Shown one piece after another: positions 41,977-50,224 of a DNA stretch of 64,000 bases (position 1 is its first letter; every line of letters begins with the position of its first letter). The notes beneath the pieces are model-generated. The model was not told the DNA's origin and ran no database searches. It saw only the letters and a program-made list of their open reading frames with translations. This DNA is from Kineosporia aurantiaca JCM 3230 (lineage in GTDB: Bacteria > Actinomycetota > Actinomycetes > Actinomycetales > Kineosporiaceae). The DNA lies in NCBI GenBank assembly GCA_000719025.1, contig JODP01000018.1, forward strand, positions 128,683-192,682, in the 5' to 3' direction. Position numbers and translations under genes: made by a program.

Positions 41977-42981
41977 ATGTCCATGCCGATCCATCAGAAC
42001 GCCGTGCTGGCCACCTTCTTGATGAAGCAGAAGCTGCTGCGGCGCAAAAAGTTCGCCCTGCTCCTGGAGCTGGAGCCGCTGTTCGCCTGCAACCTGAAAT
42101 GCGCCGGGTGCGGCAAGATCGCCCAGCCCGCGCACCTGCTCAAGCAGCGGATGCCAGTGGAACAGGCAATCGCCGCGGTCGAGGAGTGCGGCGCCCCGAT
42201 GGTCTCGATCGCCGGCGGCGAACCGCTGATGCACCCGCAGATCGAGGTGATGGTCAACGAACTGCTGGCCCGCGGGAAGATCGTCTTCCTCTGCACCAAC
42301 GCCCTGCTCCTACCCAAGCACCTGCACCGCTTCACCCCGCACAAGAACTTCTCCTGGATGGTCCACATCGACGGGCTGCGCAAGCGGCACGACGAGTCGG
42401 TGAATCACGTGGGCGGTTTCGACGCGGCCGTGGAGGCGGTGAAACTGGCTCAGTCCAAGGGGTTCCGGGTGATGACGAACTCGACGATCTTCAGCAACGA
42501 CACCCCGGAGGACGTGATCGCGCTGCTGAACTTCCTGAACAACGACCTGAAGATCGACAACATGCAGATCTCCCCCGGGTACGCCTACGAGAAGGCGCCG
42601 GACCAGGACCACTGGCTGGGCGTGGACCAGACCCGGAAGCTGTTCTCCGAGGTGTTCGCGGACGGCCGGCGCAAGAAGTGGCGGCTCAACCACTCGCCGG
42701 TGTTCCTGGACTTCCTGGCCGGTGAGATTGACCTCGACTGCACCGCCTGGGCCATCCCTTCGTACTCACTGCTGGGCTGGCAGAAGCCGTGCTACCTGAT
42801 GGACGACGGTTACGCCGAGTCCTACCAGGAGCTGCTGGAGGAGACGGACTGGGACGCTTACGGCCGGGGTAAGGACAGCCGCTGCGACAACTGCATGGCG
42901 CACTGTGGGTATGAGCCCAGCGCGGTTCTGGCCACGCTGGGGTCGCTGCGGGAGACCATTCGCGCGGCAGCGACGGCCTAG
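41977..42981 (+). CDS. hpnH: Adenosylhopene transferase, radical SAM
   Basis: 334 aa. The radical SAM cluster motif CNLKCAGC (C-x3-C-x2-C) sits near residue 31, followed by SIAGGEPLMHPQ. The C-terminal part has LGWQKPCYLMDDGY and CDNCMAHCGYEPSAV, extra cysteines conserved in HpnH. It adds the 5-deoxyadenosyl group to hopene, the first step to C35 hopanoids; the HpnG domain upstream acts on the product. It starts one base after the fusion gene and ends the operon at a strong hairpin. Confidence 0.96.
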   Translation: MSMPIHQNAVLATFLMKQKLLRRKKFALLLELEPLFACNLKCAGCGKIAQPAHLLKQRMPVEQAIAAVEECGAPMVSIAGGEPLMHPQIEVMVNELLARGKIVFLCTNALLLPKHLHRFTPHKNFSWMVHIDGLRKRHDESVNHVGGFDAAVEAVKLAQSKGFRVMTNSTIFSNDTPEDVIALLNFLNNDLKIDNMQISPGYAYEKAPDQDHWLGVDQTRKLFSEVFADGRRKKWRLNHSPVFLDFLAGEIDLDCTAWAIPSYSLLGWQKPCYLMDDGYAESYQELLEETDWDAYGRGKDSRCDNCMAHCGYEPSAVLATLGSLRETIRAAATA

Positions 42982-42988
42982 CGACGGG

Positions 42989-43024
42989 GGCGGCGCCACT
43001 TCTTTGTCGACGGATGGCGCCGCC
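42989..43024. terminator. Bidirectional terminator after hpnH
   Basis: GGCGGCGCCA (42989-42998) and TGGCGCCGCC (43015-43024) form a perfect 10-bp stem with a 16-base loop between convergent hpnH and the VC0807-like gene. Confidence 0.7.
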
Positions 43025-43036
43025 TACCCGCGCTCG

Positions 43037-43735
43037 CTAGGCGGTTGCGGCCTTTTGGCCTCGGGTGATCCGCAAGTTGATCCCCTCACGGCGGAAGGTG
43101 CGGACGCCCCACCAGGTGCACAGCGCAATGGTCAGGCCGGTGAGCAGCGGGCTGAGCAGGCCCCGGGAGAGCAGCCCGGCGTCTACCCCGAAGCGCAGGA
43201 AGCCCAGGTTCATCCCCGCATCGGCTATTCGGGAGAGCCCCCAGACCACGGCCACCTGGCTGAACAGGCGACGCACCGCCCGGCGGTTCAGCACGTGCGC
43301 CGGCAGGGCGACGAAGTCGCGGGCCAGGCGCTCGGTGATCGGCCGCCCGACCAGCGCGCTGCCGAGGAACAGGGTGGCCATCACGATCGATCCGAGCACC
43401 GGCTGGACCAGGAACATCACCGCGCTCGAGGTGGCCAGGGCCAGGCAGGCCCGGCCCGACAGCATGCCCGCGCAGAGCAGCAACGTGCCGGGCATCCGGC
43501 GCTCGGAGAACCAGCGGACCGCCACGATCAGCGCACACCAGCCGAGGGCGGCGCACACCGCCTGGGTCAGGCCACTGGTCCGCAGCAGCACCGCCATCAG
43601 CACGGTCGGCACGATCACGGTCTCGGCCAGCAGGCGCCCGGCCCGCAGCAGGGTGGGGCCGAGCTCGGCAATCTCCACGGTGACGTGCGGATGACGGGGG
43701 TGATGGGGTGCACTGCCCGACGCGTGTCTCAGCAT
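43037..43735 (-). CDS. VC0807-like integral membrane protein
   Basis: 232 aa from ATG 43735 (MLRHASGSAPHHP). A longer in-frame start overlaps the SDR gene and is unlikely. Hydrophobic spans include LLAETVIVPTVLMAVLLRTSG, AVCAALGWCALIVAVRWF and AMLSGRACLALATSSAVMFLVQP, with the conserved GRPITERLARDFVALP and a final LLTGLTIALCTWW. These proteins are related in shape to septation protein A, but the role is unknown. It faces the hopanoid operon convergently and follows the SDR gene on its own strand. Confidence 0.75.
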   Translation of the reverse strand: MLRHASGSAPHHPRHPHVTVEIAELGPTLLRAGRLLAETVIVPTVLMAVLLRTSGLTQAVCAALGWCALIVAVRWFSERRMPGTLLLCAGMLSGRACLALATSSAVMFLVQPVLGSIVMATLFLGSALVGRPITERLARDFVALPAHVLNRRAVRRLFSQVAVVWGLSRIADAGMNLGFLRFGVDAGLLSRGLLSPLLTGLTIALCTWWGVRTFRREGINLRITRGQKAATA

Positions 43736-43763
43736 GACCTCACTCGTTGCTCTCGAAGCGGTT

Positions 43764-44522
43764 TCAGCTCTTTCCGAAGCGGCGCGCGAGACGACGATAC
43801 CCGCTTGGAGACAGGGCCCGGACCCGCGGCGCGAGACCGAGCCAGCGCGGGACGATGGTCTCGGTCCGCCCCCGCTCGATGGAGACAACGATGGCCCGGG
43901 CCACCCTTTCGGGTGCGATCAGGCGCGGAAAACGCCTTGTGTACGGCACTCCCCGGCGTTCGAAGAACCCGGTGTCCACCACTCCCGGAACCACGCTGGA
44001 CACCGTGACCCCGCGGCTGTGACATTCCTGTGCGAGCGCCTCGACCAACCCGCTGATCCCCGCCTTGGTCGCCGAATAGGCCGCCTCACCAGGCACTCCC
44101 GTCAACCCGGCGATCGACCCGACGAAAGCCAAATGCCCCCGGCCGCGTTCCAGCAGACCGGGCAGGAGCGCCCGCGAGAGCAGCATCGGTGCAGTGAGGT
44201 TCACCTGCACCAGATCAATGATGGACGCCGGCGAGCTCGCCTCATACCTTCCGGCCAACCCGACCCCGGCATTGGCGACCAGCCCGTCCACCCAGCCGTG
44301 CACGTTCATTGCTTGTTCGGCGAGCCGCTCGCACTCATCGGGAACCCGCAGGTCTGCGACCAACGGCGTACCCCCACAGCCGGCCGCCACCTTCTCCAGC
44401 GCCACCGCGTCCCGCCCCGACGCGATCACCCGCGCACCCCGCTCGGCCAGCAAAGCGCATGTCGCAGCACCAATTCCACCCGATGCCCCGGTCACCAGCA
44501 CCACCGAGCCGGAGAGATCCAC
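43764..44522 (-). CDS. SDR-family NAD(P)-dependent oxidoreductase
   Basis: 252 aa classical short-chain dehydrogenase. Cofactor motif VTGASGGIGAATCALLAERGA, NAG motif VANAGVGLAG, catalytic Ser in VGSIAG and YSATK with Tyr and Lys. The C-terminus (TETIVPRWLGLAPRVRALSP) resembles SDRs acting on lipid or sterol-like substrates. Substrate unknown; proximity to hopanoid genes is suggestive only. Upstream lies repeat array C. Confidence 0.92.
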   Translation of the reverse strand: MDLSGSVVLVTGASGGIGAATCALLAERGARVIASGRDAVALEKVAAGCGGTPLVADLRVPDECERLAEQAMNVHGWVDGLVANAGVGLAGRYEASSPASIIDLVQVNLTAPMLLSRALLPGLLERGRGHLAFVGSIAGLTGVPGEAAYSATKAGISGLVEALAQECHSRGVTVSSVVPGVVDTGFFERRGVPYTRRFPRLIAPERVARAIVVSIERGRTETIVPRWLGLAPRVRALSPSGYRRLARRFGKS

Positions 44523-44598
44523 CCGATCCTCCTACCCACAATCCACACCCACCCTTCAAACTACCCCCACCCCTCTATTTCTCCCCCACCTTTCCCTC

Positions 44599-44731
44599 GT
44601 GATCATGCACTTCCGCCCCCGTGATCATGCAGCCCCCGCCCTTAAACAGCAGCCGGAGGTGCGCCCCCACCCCCTTTCGTGATCATGCACTTCTTCCCCC
44701 GTGATCATGTACATCTTCCCCCGTGATCATG
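44599..44731 (+). repeat. 22-bp-period GTGATCATG array C
   Basis: GTGATCATG starts at 44599, 44621, 44679, 44701 and 44723, with steps of 22, 58, 22 and 22 bases. Copies continue CACTTC, CAGCCC, CACTTCTT, TACATC or GAGTTT, followed by C-rich sequence. It fills the gap between the SDR and GNAT genes. Confidence 0.85.
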
Positions 44732-45245
44732 GAGTTTTCCCCGGCTGGTCTTCCCCTTCCCACATCCCCGGCGCGCGATAGATCCGCAGGGGCAGCCGAC
44801 GTCCGTCCGCTGTCTCCCAGTCCGCCGTTCCTCGCTCGACCAGCTGCCATCCGAGCCGCTCGTACAACGCGATGGCCGACCCGCCGTCCTCAACGACATC
44901 GAGTACGAGCCCAAGCCCCTGCTCTCTGGCCCACTCGGTGACGGCCTCCAGCAACCGGGCTCCGAGAGCAAGCCCCCGGCCCCGAGCCGCCGGAGACACG
45001 AACAGCCGCGTGACGCCGGCCGGACCCTCGCCATCCGCAACCACTCCCACGTGCCCGAGCAGTCCGGTTTCCGGGTCTTCCGCCACCCACGCCCGGGCCA
45101 ACCCCGGCGGACTCAGCCAACCCTCCGGATCTTCCGGCCAACGCGACGGATAGCCATCCTTCAGATGCACCTCACGCAGCATCTCGACCAGCGCCGCCAT
45201 CTCCTCGGCCCGCCTCGGACGCACACCGACCAATCCCTGCGCCAT
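44727..45245 (-). CDS. GNAT-family N-acetyltransferase
   Basis: 172 aa. The acetyl-CoA binding motif A is VTRLFVSPAARGRGLALGARLLEAV (R/Q-x-x-G-x-G as RGRGLA), followed by GLGLVLDVVEDGGSAIALYERLGW, the usual final strand-helix-strand. Substrate unknown. The gene ends inside the last copy of array C, so the repeat touches its stop codon. Confidence 0.92.
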   Translation of the reverse strand: MAQGLVGVRPRRAEEMAALVEMLREVHLKDGYPSRWPEDPEGWLSPPGLARAWVAEDPETGLLGHVGVVADGEGPAGVTRLFVSPAARGRGLALGARLLEAVTEWAREQGLGLVLDVVEDGGSAIALYERLGWQLVERGTADWETADGRRLPLRIYRAPGMWEGEDQPGKTP

Positions 45246-45325
45246 CTATCCTCGCTCCGTACCGCGGCCCCGAAGATTTTCCTGGGCCGACCTGACATCC
45301 TGCTCTTCGGTGGCGTTTACCTTCT

Positions 45326-45937
45326 GTGAAGCGAGAACCCTTCGAACGCGTGGTCGAGCGCCATGGCCCCACCGTGCTCCGGGTCTGCCGGGCCGTCGTG
45401 GGGCCGGTCGCGGCCGACGATGCCTGGTCAGAGACCTTTCTCGCCGCCCTCACGGCCTACCCGGCGCTCGCTCCGGACAGCAACGTCGAGGCCTGGCTGG
45501 TCACCATCGCGCACCGCAAGGCCATCGACCAGATCCGCCTCGCCGCCCGGCACCCGGTCCCGGTCGGGGACCTGCCCGACCGCCTCGACCGGCTCGACGG
45601 GCCTGACCGACTCGACCGGCCCGACTGGCCGGGCGGCAGCGATCCCCCCGCCGGCATCGACGAGGTCGCCCTTGGGCACACCCTCGCCACCCTCGCTCCG
45701 CCTTCCGCCGGTGGACTGCAGGCAGCCGCTCCTGATCAGGACCACCGGCTCGATCCGTGGCCGGCCGTGCTCGGCCTGCCTCTCCGCCAGCGCCAGGCCG
45801 TCGCCTACCACCACGTGGCCGGGCTTCCTTACACCGACGTCGCCGCCATCCTCGGGTGCTCAGTCACGGCCGCCCGCCGCGCCGCTTCCGACGGTATTGC
45901 GGCACTCCGCAATGTTTTTCAGCAGGAGGAATCATGA
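45326..45937 (+). CDS. ECF-like sigma-70 family RNA polymerase sigma factor
   Basis: 203 aa from GTG 45326. Region 2 (FERVVERHGPTVLRVCRAVVG; ETFLAALTAYPALAP; VEAWLVTIAHRKAIDQIRLAA) binds the -10 element and core polymerase. Region 4 (LPLRQRQAVAYHHVAGLPYTDVAAILGCSVTAARRAASDGIAAL) is the -35 recognition HTH. An Asp/Arg/Pro-rich linker (DRLDRLDGPDRLDRPDWPGG) separates them. No anti-sigma gene is adjacent; the stop overlaps the ATG of an alkylguanine methyltransferase gene, which it probably controls or is expressed with. Confidence 0.9.
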   Translation: MKREPFERVVERHGPTVLRVCRAVVGPVAADDAWSETFLAALTAYPALAPDSNVEAWLVTIAHRKAIDQIRLAARHPVPVGDLPDRLDRLDGPDRLDRPDWPGGSDPPAGIDEVALGHTLATLAPPSAGGLQAAAPDQDHRLDPWPAVLGLPLRQRQAVAYHHVAGLPYTDVAAILGCSVTAARRAASDGIAALRNVFQQEES

Positions 45938-46932
45938 CTATTTTCTGGGATCCGGAAACTTCGCACCTGGCCGGCCCGTACGGCTCCGTCGAGGTGGCCT
46001 TGCGAGGGGTGGGGGCGTGGCCTGGGCAGGTGGGCGCGTACGTCGAGCGATCGAATTCGGCTGGCTGCGGCACCGGTGAGGATGAGGGCCGGGGCGATGG
46101 CTCGATGCTCCTGTTTGAGTCGACCCCGATGCTCCAGTTCAACCCGATGCTCCAGTTTGAGCGGACACCCGAGACGGGCCGCAGGCTCAATGCCACCACT
46201 CCGGCCACCACTCCAGCCACTCCGGTCGCCACTCCGGTCGCCACTCCGGTCGCCACTCCGGTCGCCACTCCGGTCGCCACTCCGGTCGCCACTCCGGTCG
46301 CCACTCCGGTACGCGCACTGATCGACCTTCTGGATCGGGGACTGGGCGACCAGCCGGCCGGGGGTCAGGCCGAACTGCGCGCCCGACTGGCCCGCGCAGC
46401 TGGTGAACGTGACCTGATCGATGTGGCATATCGCACGATCGAAACGGCGCTCGGTCCGCTCCTGCTGGCCTCAACCTCGGTCGGTCTGGTCCGGGTCGCC
46501 TACGCCGTTGAGGGACATGACCAGGTACTGACCGACCTGGCCGAGCGGATCGGGCCGCGGGTTCTGCACGCCCCCGGCCGGCTCGATCAGGCCGCCCATC
46601 AAATCGACGAGTACCTGCACCGCGACCGCCGCCAGTTCGACCTCCCCCTCGACTTCCGTCTGGCCAGCGGCTTCCGTCACGCCGTGCTGGCCCACCTGCA
46701 GGACATCGACTACGGCAGCACGGCCAGCTACGCCACCGTCGCCGCGGCTGCCGGTAGCCCTCGGGCGGTCCGGGCCGTCGGCACTGCTTGTGCCCGCAAT
46801 CCGCTTCCGGTCGTGGTGCCGTGCCACCGGGTCGTCCGCAGCGACGGCACTCCGGGGCAGTACGTGGGTGGGCTCGACGCCAAGCTCACCCTGCTGACCA
46901 TGGAGTCCGCACCGGCGGGGGCGAAGGGGTGA
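45934..46932 (+). CDS. ogt: Methylated-DNA-protein cysteine methyltransferase with repeat linker
   Basis: 332 aa, about twice the usual 160-180. The C-terminal domain (about 175-325) is a full MGMT: a YRTIETALGPLLLAST start, GSTASYATVAAAAGSPRAVRAVGTACARNPLPVVVPCHRVVRSDG with the acceptor cysteine in PCHRV, and GGLDAKLTLLTME. It removes O6-alkyl groups from guanine irreversibly. The N-terminal 90 residues (MTIFWDPETSHLAGPYGSVE) are unassigned and are joined by a run of TPVA repeats encoded by a 12-bp minisatellite. The ATG overlaps the sigma-factor stop. Confidence 0.93.
   Translation: MTIFWDPETSHLAGPYGSVEVALRGVGAWPGQVGAYVERSNSAGCGTGEDEGRGDGSMLLFESTPMLQFNPMLQFERTPETGRRLNATTPATTPATPVATPVATPVATPVATPVATPVATPVATPVRALIDLLDRGLGDQPAGGQAELRARLARAAGERDLIDVAYRTIETALGPLLLASTSVGLVRVAYAVEGHDQVLTDLAERIGPRVLHAPGRLDQAAHQIDEYLHRDRRQFDLPLDFRLASGFRHAVLAHLQDIDYGSTASYATVAAAAGSPRAVRAVGTACARNPLPVVVPCHRVVRSDGTPGQYVGGLDAKLTLLTMESAPAGAKG
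46219..46314 (+). repeat. 12-bp in-frame minisatellite encoding TPVA
   Basis: ACTCCGGTCGCC occurs seven times without mismatch (46219-46302), then once as ACTCCGGTACGC. Because the unit is a multiple of three, copy number changes would alter the MGMT linker length without breaking the frame. Confidence 0.95.
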
Positions 46933-47014
46933 GCGGCGATGGCCGAGTGCACCCCCAAAACGTCCGCAGATCGAGAAAGACGCACAGGAAGAGGCATAGG
47001 GGCGGTCGGCGATT

Positions 47015-47027
47015 TAGGGTCACATCA
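47015..47027 (+). promoter_or_regulatory. Leaderless promoter -10 of the NDH-2 gene
   Basis: TAGGGT (47015-47020) fits TANNNT and lies 6 bases before the ATG at 47027, with no ribosome binding site. Confidence 0.45.
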
Positions 47028-48352
47028 TGATCACGGATACTGCTTTCACCAAGCGTCAGCGCGCCCGAATCATCGTCGTCGGGGCGGGCTTCGCCGGTTT
47101 CGAGGCCGCCCGGGGACTGAGCAGAGCCGCCGGTGACGCGGCCGAGATCGTCCTGATCAACCCGACCAACTACTTCCTCTATCTCCCCCTCCTGCCCGAG
47201 GTGGCGGCCGGCACCCTGGATCCTCGCCGGATCGCGGTCTCGCTGGCCCGGACCCTGCCGAACGTGCGGCTCGTGCTGGGCTCGGTCGAGCACATGGACC
47301 TCAACGCGCGGACCGTGACCTACATAGACGCGGAAAAGCAGACCGGCACCCTGGGCTACGACCGGCTGGTCCTGGCAGCGGGCAGCGTGAACAAGTTGCT
47401 GCCGGTGCCGGGCGTCAGTGAGTACGCGCACGGTTTCCGCGGTATCCCCGAGGCTGTCTACCTCCGCGACCACATCACCCGCCAGATCGCTCTGGCCGAC
47501 ACCACCGAGAACCAGGCCGAGCGCGACCAACGGTCCACGTTCGTGGTGGTCGGCGCCGGGTACACAGGCACCGAGGTGGCTTCGCAGGGCCCGCTGATCA
47601 CCGACGTCCTGCTGGCCGGTCGCCCGCGCCTGGCCGGCCAGAAGGCCCGGTGGCTCCTGCTCGACACCGCTGAGCGCGTCCTGCCCTCCCTCGACCAGCG
47701 GCTCTCCCGGGCGGCGGACAAGGTGCTGCGGCATCGCGGGGTCGAGGTGATGATGGGCGTCTCGGTGAAGGAGGCCACCGCCGAGGGTGTACGGCTGAGC
47801 AACGGGGACTTCGTTCCTACCCGCAGCCTGATCTGGTGTGTCGGCGTCCGCCCGGACCCACTGGTCGCCGACCTGGGTCTGCCGCTGGACAAGGGCCGAC
47901 TGGTCGTCGACGAGTACCTCACCGTGCCCGGCCACCCCGATGTCTTTGCCTGCGGCGACATTGCCGCGGTCCCCGACCTGACCATGCCCGGCCAGGTCAC
48001 CGCGATGACCGCCCAGCACGCCACCCGTCAAGGCAAGCGCGCGGCCCGCAATGTCGCGGCCTCTTTCGGGCACGGCGAGCGGGCTGCCTACAAGCACCAC
48101 GACCTGGGCTTCGTCGTCGACCTCGGGGGCACCCAGGCCGCTGCCAACCCACTGCAGATCCCCCTCTCCGGCCTGCCCGCCAAGGCCGTCACCCGCGGCT
48201 ACCACCTGCTCTCGATGCCCGGCAACCGGATCCGGACCGCCACCGAGTGGACCCTGAACACCCTCCTGACCCGAGAGTCGGCCGAGCTGGGCCTGGTCCG
48301 CGGCGCCGCCGTCCCGCTCGACACCCCCTCCCCCGAGATCCCTCGCTTCTGA
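47027..48352 (+). CDS. Type II NADH dehydrogenase (NDH-2)-like flavoprotein
   Basis: 441 aa. FAD motif RIIVVGAGFAGFEAARGLS, then LLPEVAAGTLDPRRI, typical of NDH-2. The NADH-binding Rossmann motif is FVVVGAGYTGTEVASQG, and the second FAD-contact motif is DVFACGDIAAVPD. NDH-2 oxidises NADH and reduces menaquinone at the inner face of the membrane without pumping protons. The C-terminal GLPAKAVTRGYHLLSMPGNR would contact the membrane. Monocistronic, with a leaderless promoter. Confidence 0.88.
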   Translation: MITDTAFTKRQRARIIVVGAGFAGFEAARGLSRAAGDAAEIVLINPTNYFLYLPLLPEVAAGTLDPRRIAVSLARTLPNVRLVLGSVEHMDLNARTVTYIDAEKQTGTLGYDRLVLAAGSVNKLLPVPGVSEYAHGFRGIPEAVYLRDHITRQIALADTTENQAERDQRSTFVVVGAGYTGTEVASQGPLITDVLLAGRPRLAGQKARWLLLDTAERVLPSLDQRLSRAADKVLRHRGVEVMMGVSVKEATAEGVRLSNGDFVPTRSLIWCVGVRPDPLVADLGLPLDKGRLVVDEYLTVPGHPDVFACGDIAAVPDLTMPGQVTAMTAQHATRQGKRAARNVAASFGHGERAAYKHHDLGFVVDLGGTQAAANPLQIPLSGLPAKAVTRGYHLLSMPGNRIRTATEWTLNTLLTRESAELGLVRGAAVPLDTPSPEIPRF

Positions 48353-48542
48353 TCCGCCGAGAGGCCCGCAAGACCCGCCAAGACTGATCCAGGCTGGCGA
48401 GTGGGGTAATTCCGTGGGCCGCACGGGCACGGTGTTACCCCGCTCAGGGCTCATCAGGCACGAAAAGGCTCGTCAGGCGCGAACCCGTTCAGCCAAACCA
48501 CCAACTCATCCAGCCAAACCCAGGAAATCCGTCCAGCCATAC

Positions 48543-48743
48543 CCGAGCAGCCACCGAGCCAAACCCCCAGCGCCGTCCAGCCACCCGAGCACCCGCCTAG
48601 CGAGACCCGAGCACTCGTCCAGCGAGACCCGACCACCCGCGCTACACCCACGACCCGCCCAGCCGCACCGAGCACCGAGCACCGAGCACCGAGCACCGAG
48701 CACCGAGCAGCCACCCAACCAAACCCCTAGCGCCGTCCAGCCA
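48543..48743. repeat. Degenerate repeats in the 48.35-48.84 kb gap
   Basis: A 41-base segment at 48543-48583 recurs at 48703-48743 with 3 mismatches, exactly 160 bases on. Between them CACCGAG is repeated six times in tandem (48666-48707). The rest of the gap is C-rich with recurring GTCCAGCCA and GCCCGCCCAG words. No gene is supported in this 487-base gap. Confidence 0.8.
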
Positions 48744-48839
48744 ACCCGGACGCCCGCCCAGCCAAATCCCTAGCGCCCGCCCAGCCAACGCGGACGCCGG
48801 CCAGCCAGACCCCGAACGCCCGCCCAGTACCGTCGTCCT

Positions 48840-49652
48840 GTGGAAACCGTGATCAGCCCGGTCGACGGCACGCGCATCGCCTACCGCACCTTCCCCCGCG
48901 AGGCCTCCGCCGCCGAGGGCCCCGCGCCCACCGTCGTCATGTCTCACGGCACCGCCCTCTCCCAGGCCATCTGGCGCGGGTTCGGCTACGTACGCGCTCT
49001 CACGCCCACCCACACCGTCATCACGGTCGACCTGCGCGGCCACGGACGCAGTGAAGGGCCGCACCACGAGACCGCGTACAGCATGGAGTCATTCGTCGCC
49101 GACCTCGTCGCCGTACTCGATCAGACCGAGACCGCGGCGGCCGACTACGTCGGCTACTCGCTCGGTGGCCGGGTCGGTTTCTCCCTCGCCGCTGCGCATC
49201 CGTCCCGGGTGAATCGATTCGTGAGCATCGCCGGAGCTCCGGGTACCGCCAAGGGCGCCTTCGACCGGGTCTTCTTTCCCGGATGCATCACTGCGCTGAA
49301 GGAAGGCGGGATGGAGGGCTTCCTGGAGGGATGGCAGGCGCACACTGGTCAGCCCCTCGACGCACCCACTCGCCATGCCTTCGCAGCGAACGACTCCGAG
49401 GCGCTCGCCGCGTATATGTCCAGGTCCGAGGACGATCCGGGGGTGGACGACGAGACCCTCAAACGTTTCACCGTGCCGACGCAGCTCATCGTTGGGTCGC
49501 TTGACCGGGAGCGAGTGGGGGCCGCTGAGCATGTGCACGCCGTCCTACCCTCCGCCCAGCTGCTGGTGGTGGAAGGAGCCAGTCACGGCACGATCCTTCG
49601 AGAGCCGGACACCCTGAGCACGGTCACCCGCTTCCTGGCCCCAGGCGCCTGA
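48840..49652 (+). CDS. Alpha/beta hydrolase
   Basis: 270 aa from GTG 48840. SHGTALSQAIWRGFGYVRAL is the oxyanion region (HG), DLRGHGRSEGP the second strand, and VGYSLGGRVGF the nucleophile elbow (G-Y-S-L-G). An acid residue lies near IVGSLDRERV and the catalytic His in EGASHGTILREPD. It could be an esterase, lactonase or haloperoxidase-like enzyme; substrate unknown. Confidence 0.9.
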   Translation: METVISPVDGTRIAYRTFPREASAAEGPAPTVVMSHGTALSQAIWRGFGYVRALTPTHTVITVDLRGHGRSEGPHHETAYSMESFVADLVAVLDQTETAAADYVGYSLGGRVGFSLAAAHPSRVNRFVSIAGAPGTAKGAFDRVFFPGCITALKEGGMEGFLEGWQAHTGQPLDAPTRHAFAANDSEALAAYMSRSEDDPGVDDETLKRFTVPTQLIVGSLDRERVGAAEHVHAVLPSAQLLVVEGASHGTILREPDTLSTVTRFLAPGA

Positions 49653-49806
49653 ATCGCTTTACAAGCGCAGGCCCTAACCAGAGGCACGCAGCGCCACCCC
49701 GTTGACCTGCGTGAACAACCTCTACCCAAGCGAAGACCTCGCGACTGCGGGGATGAGCGTTGCGCGGGTAGGACGTAGGTCCCGAATCGGACATATCGCC
49801 CCCAAT

Positions 49807-50087
49807 GAATCGCTTCATGGGGAGCCCCAAAGGGCAGCTGAAGCGTTTCGCGGAAGCGACGCGCCGGTGAATCGCTTCGCCGCCGAGCGCTTCATGCACC
49901 GATTTTGAAGAACCGTTGCATCAGTTCGGACACGGTGAACAACCCGGCGCGGCCGGTGAACAACCGCGTCATCAGCTCGCTCAGCCCGTCCACAGGTTCG
50001 ATAAAGCACCAGGTCAGAGGCCATAAAGGCGGGGCTGGCCAAGGGGTTGGACAACCCGGCCCGGCGCGCTCGAGGACGAACCGATTC
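49807..50087. repeat. Cluster of GAANCGNTTC palindromes upstream of whiB
   Basis: The palindrome GAANCGNTTC occurs at 49807-49816, 49840-49849, 49869-49878 and 50078-50087, with an imperfect copy at 49651 and another at 49211-49220 inside the hydrolase gene. GTGAACAACC also recurs at 49711, 49935 and 49956. The 572-base gap before whiB carries no supported gene; its open frames are artefacts of these repeats. Confidence 0.6.
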
Positions 50088-50141
50088 AGGTCCGTTCGTC
50101 CCTCCTTGAAGTACCCCTGAACAAGTTCCGGAGCGAAGGGC

Positions 50142-50171
50142 TTGAACAATGCCTGGATCGGTTAGTAGGGT
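50142..50171 (+). promoter_or_regulatory. Putative promoter of the WhiB gene
   Basis: TTGAAC (50142-50147) and TAGGGT (50166-50171) are separated by 18 bases, good -35 and -10 elements. Transcription would begin near 50178, about 47 bases before the ATG. Confidence 0.55.
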
Positions 50172-50224
50172 CTAACTACCCGATCGGCCGAGGGGCCGAT
50201 CACAGCACCACTGCGGAGGATCCG

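Noticed and set aside
43037..43888. Longer VC0807-like protein starting at 43888
   Set aside because: It would overlap the SDR gene by about 125 bases with Ser/Arg-rich residues; ATG 43735 precedes the conserved membrane part.
26400..44731. CRISPR array explanation for the GTGATCATG repeats
   Set aside because: The period is only 22 bases with about 12 bases between cores, no unique spacers of about 30 bases, and no cas genes in the window.
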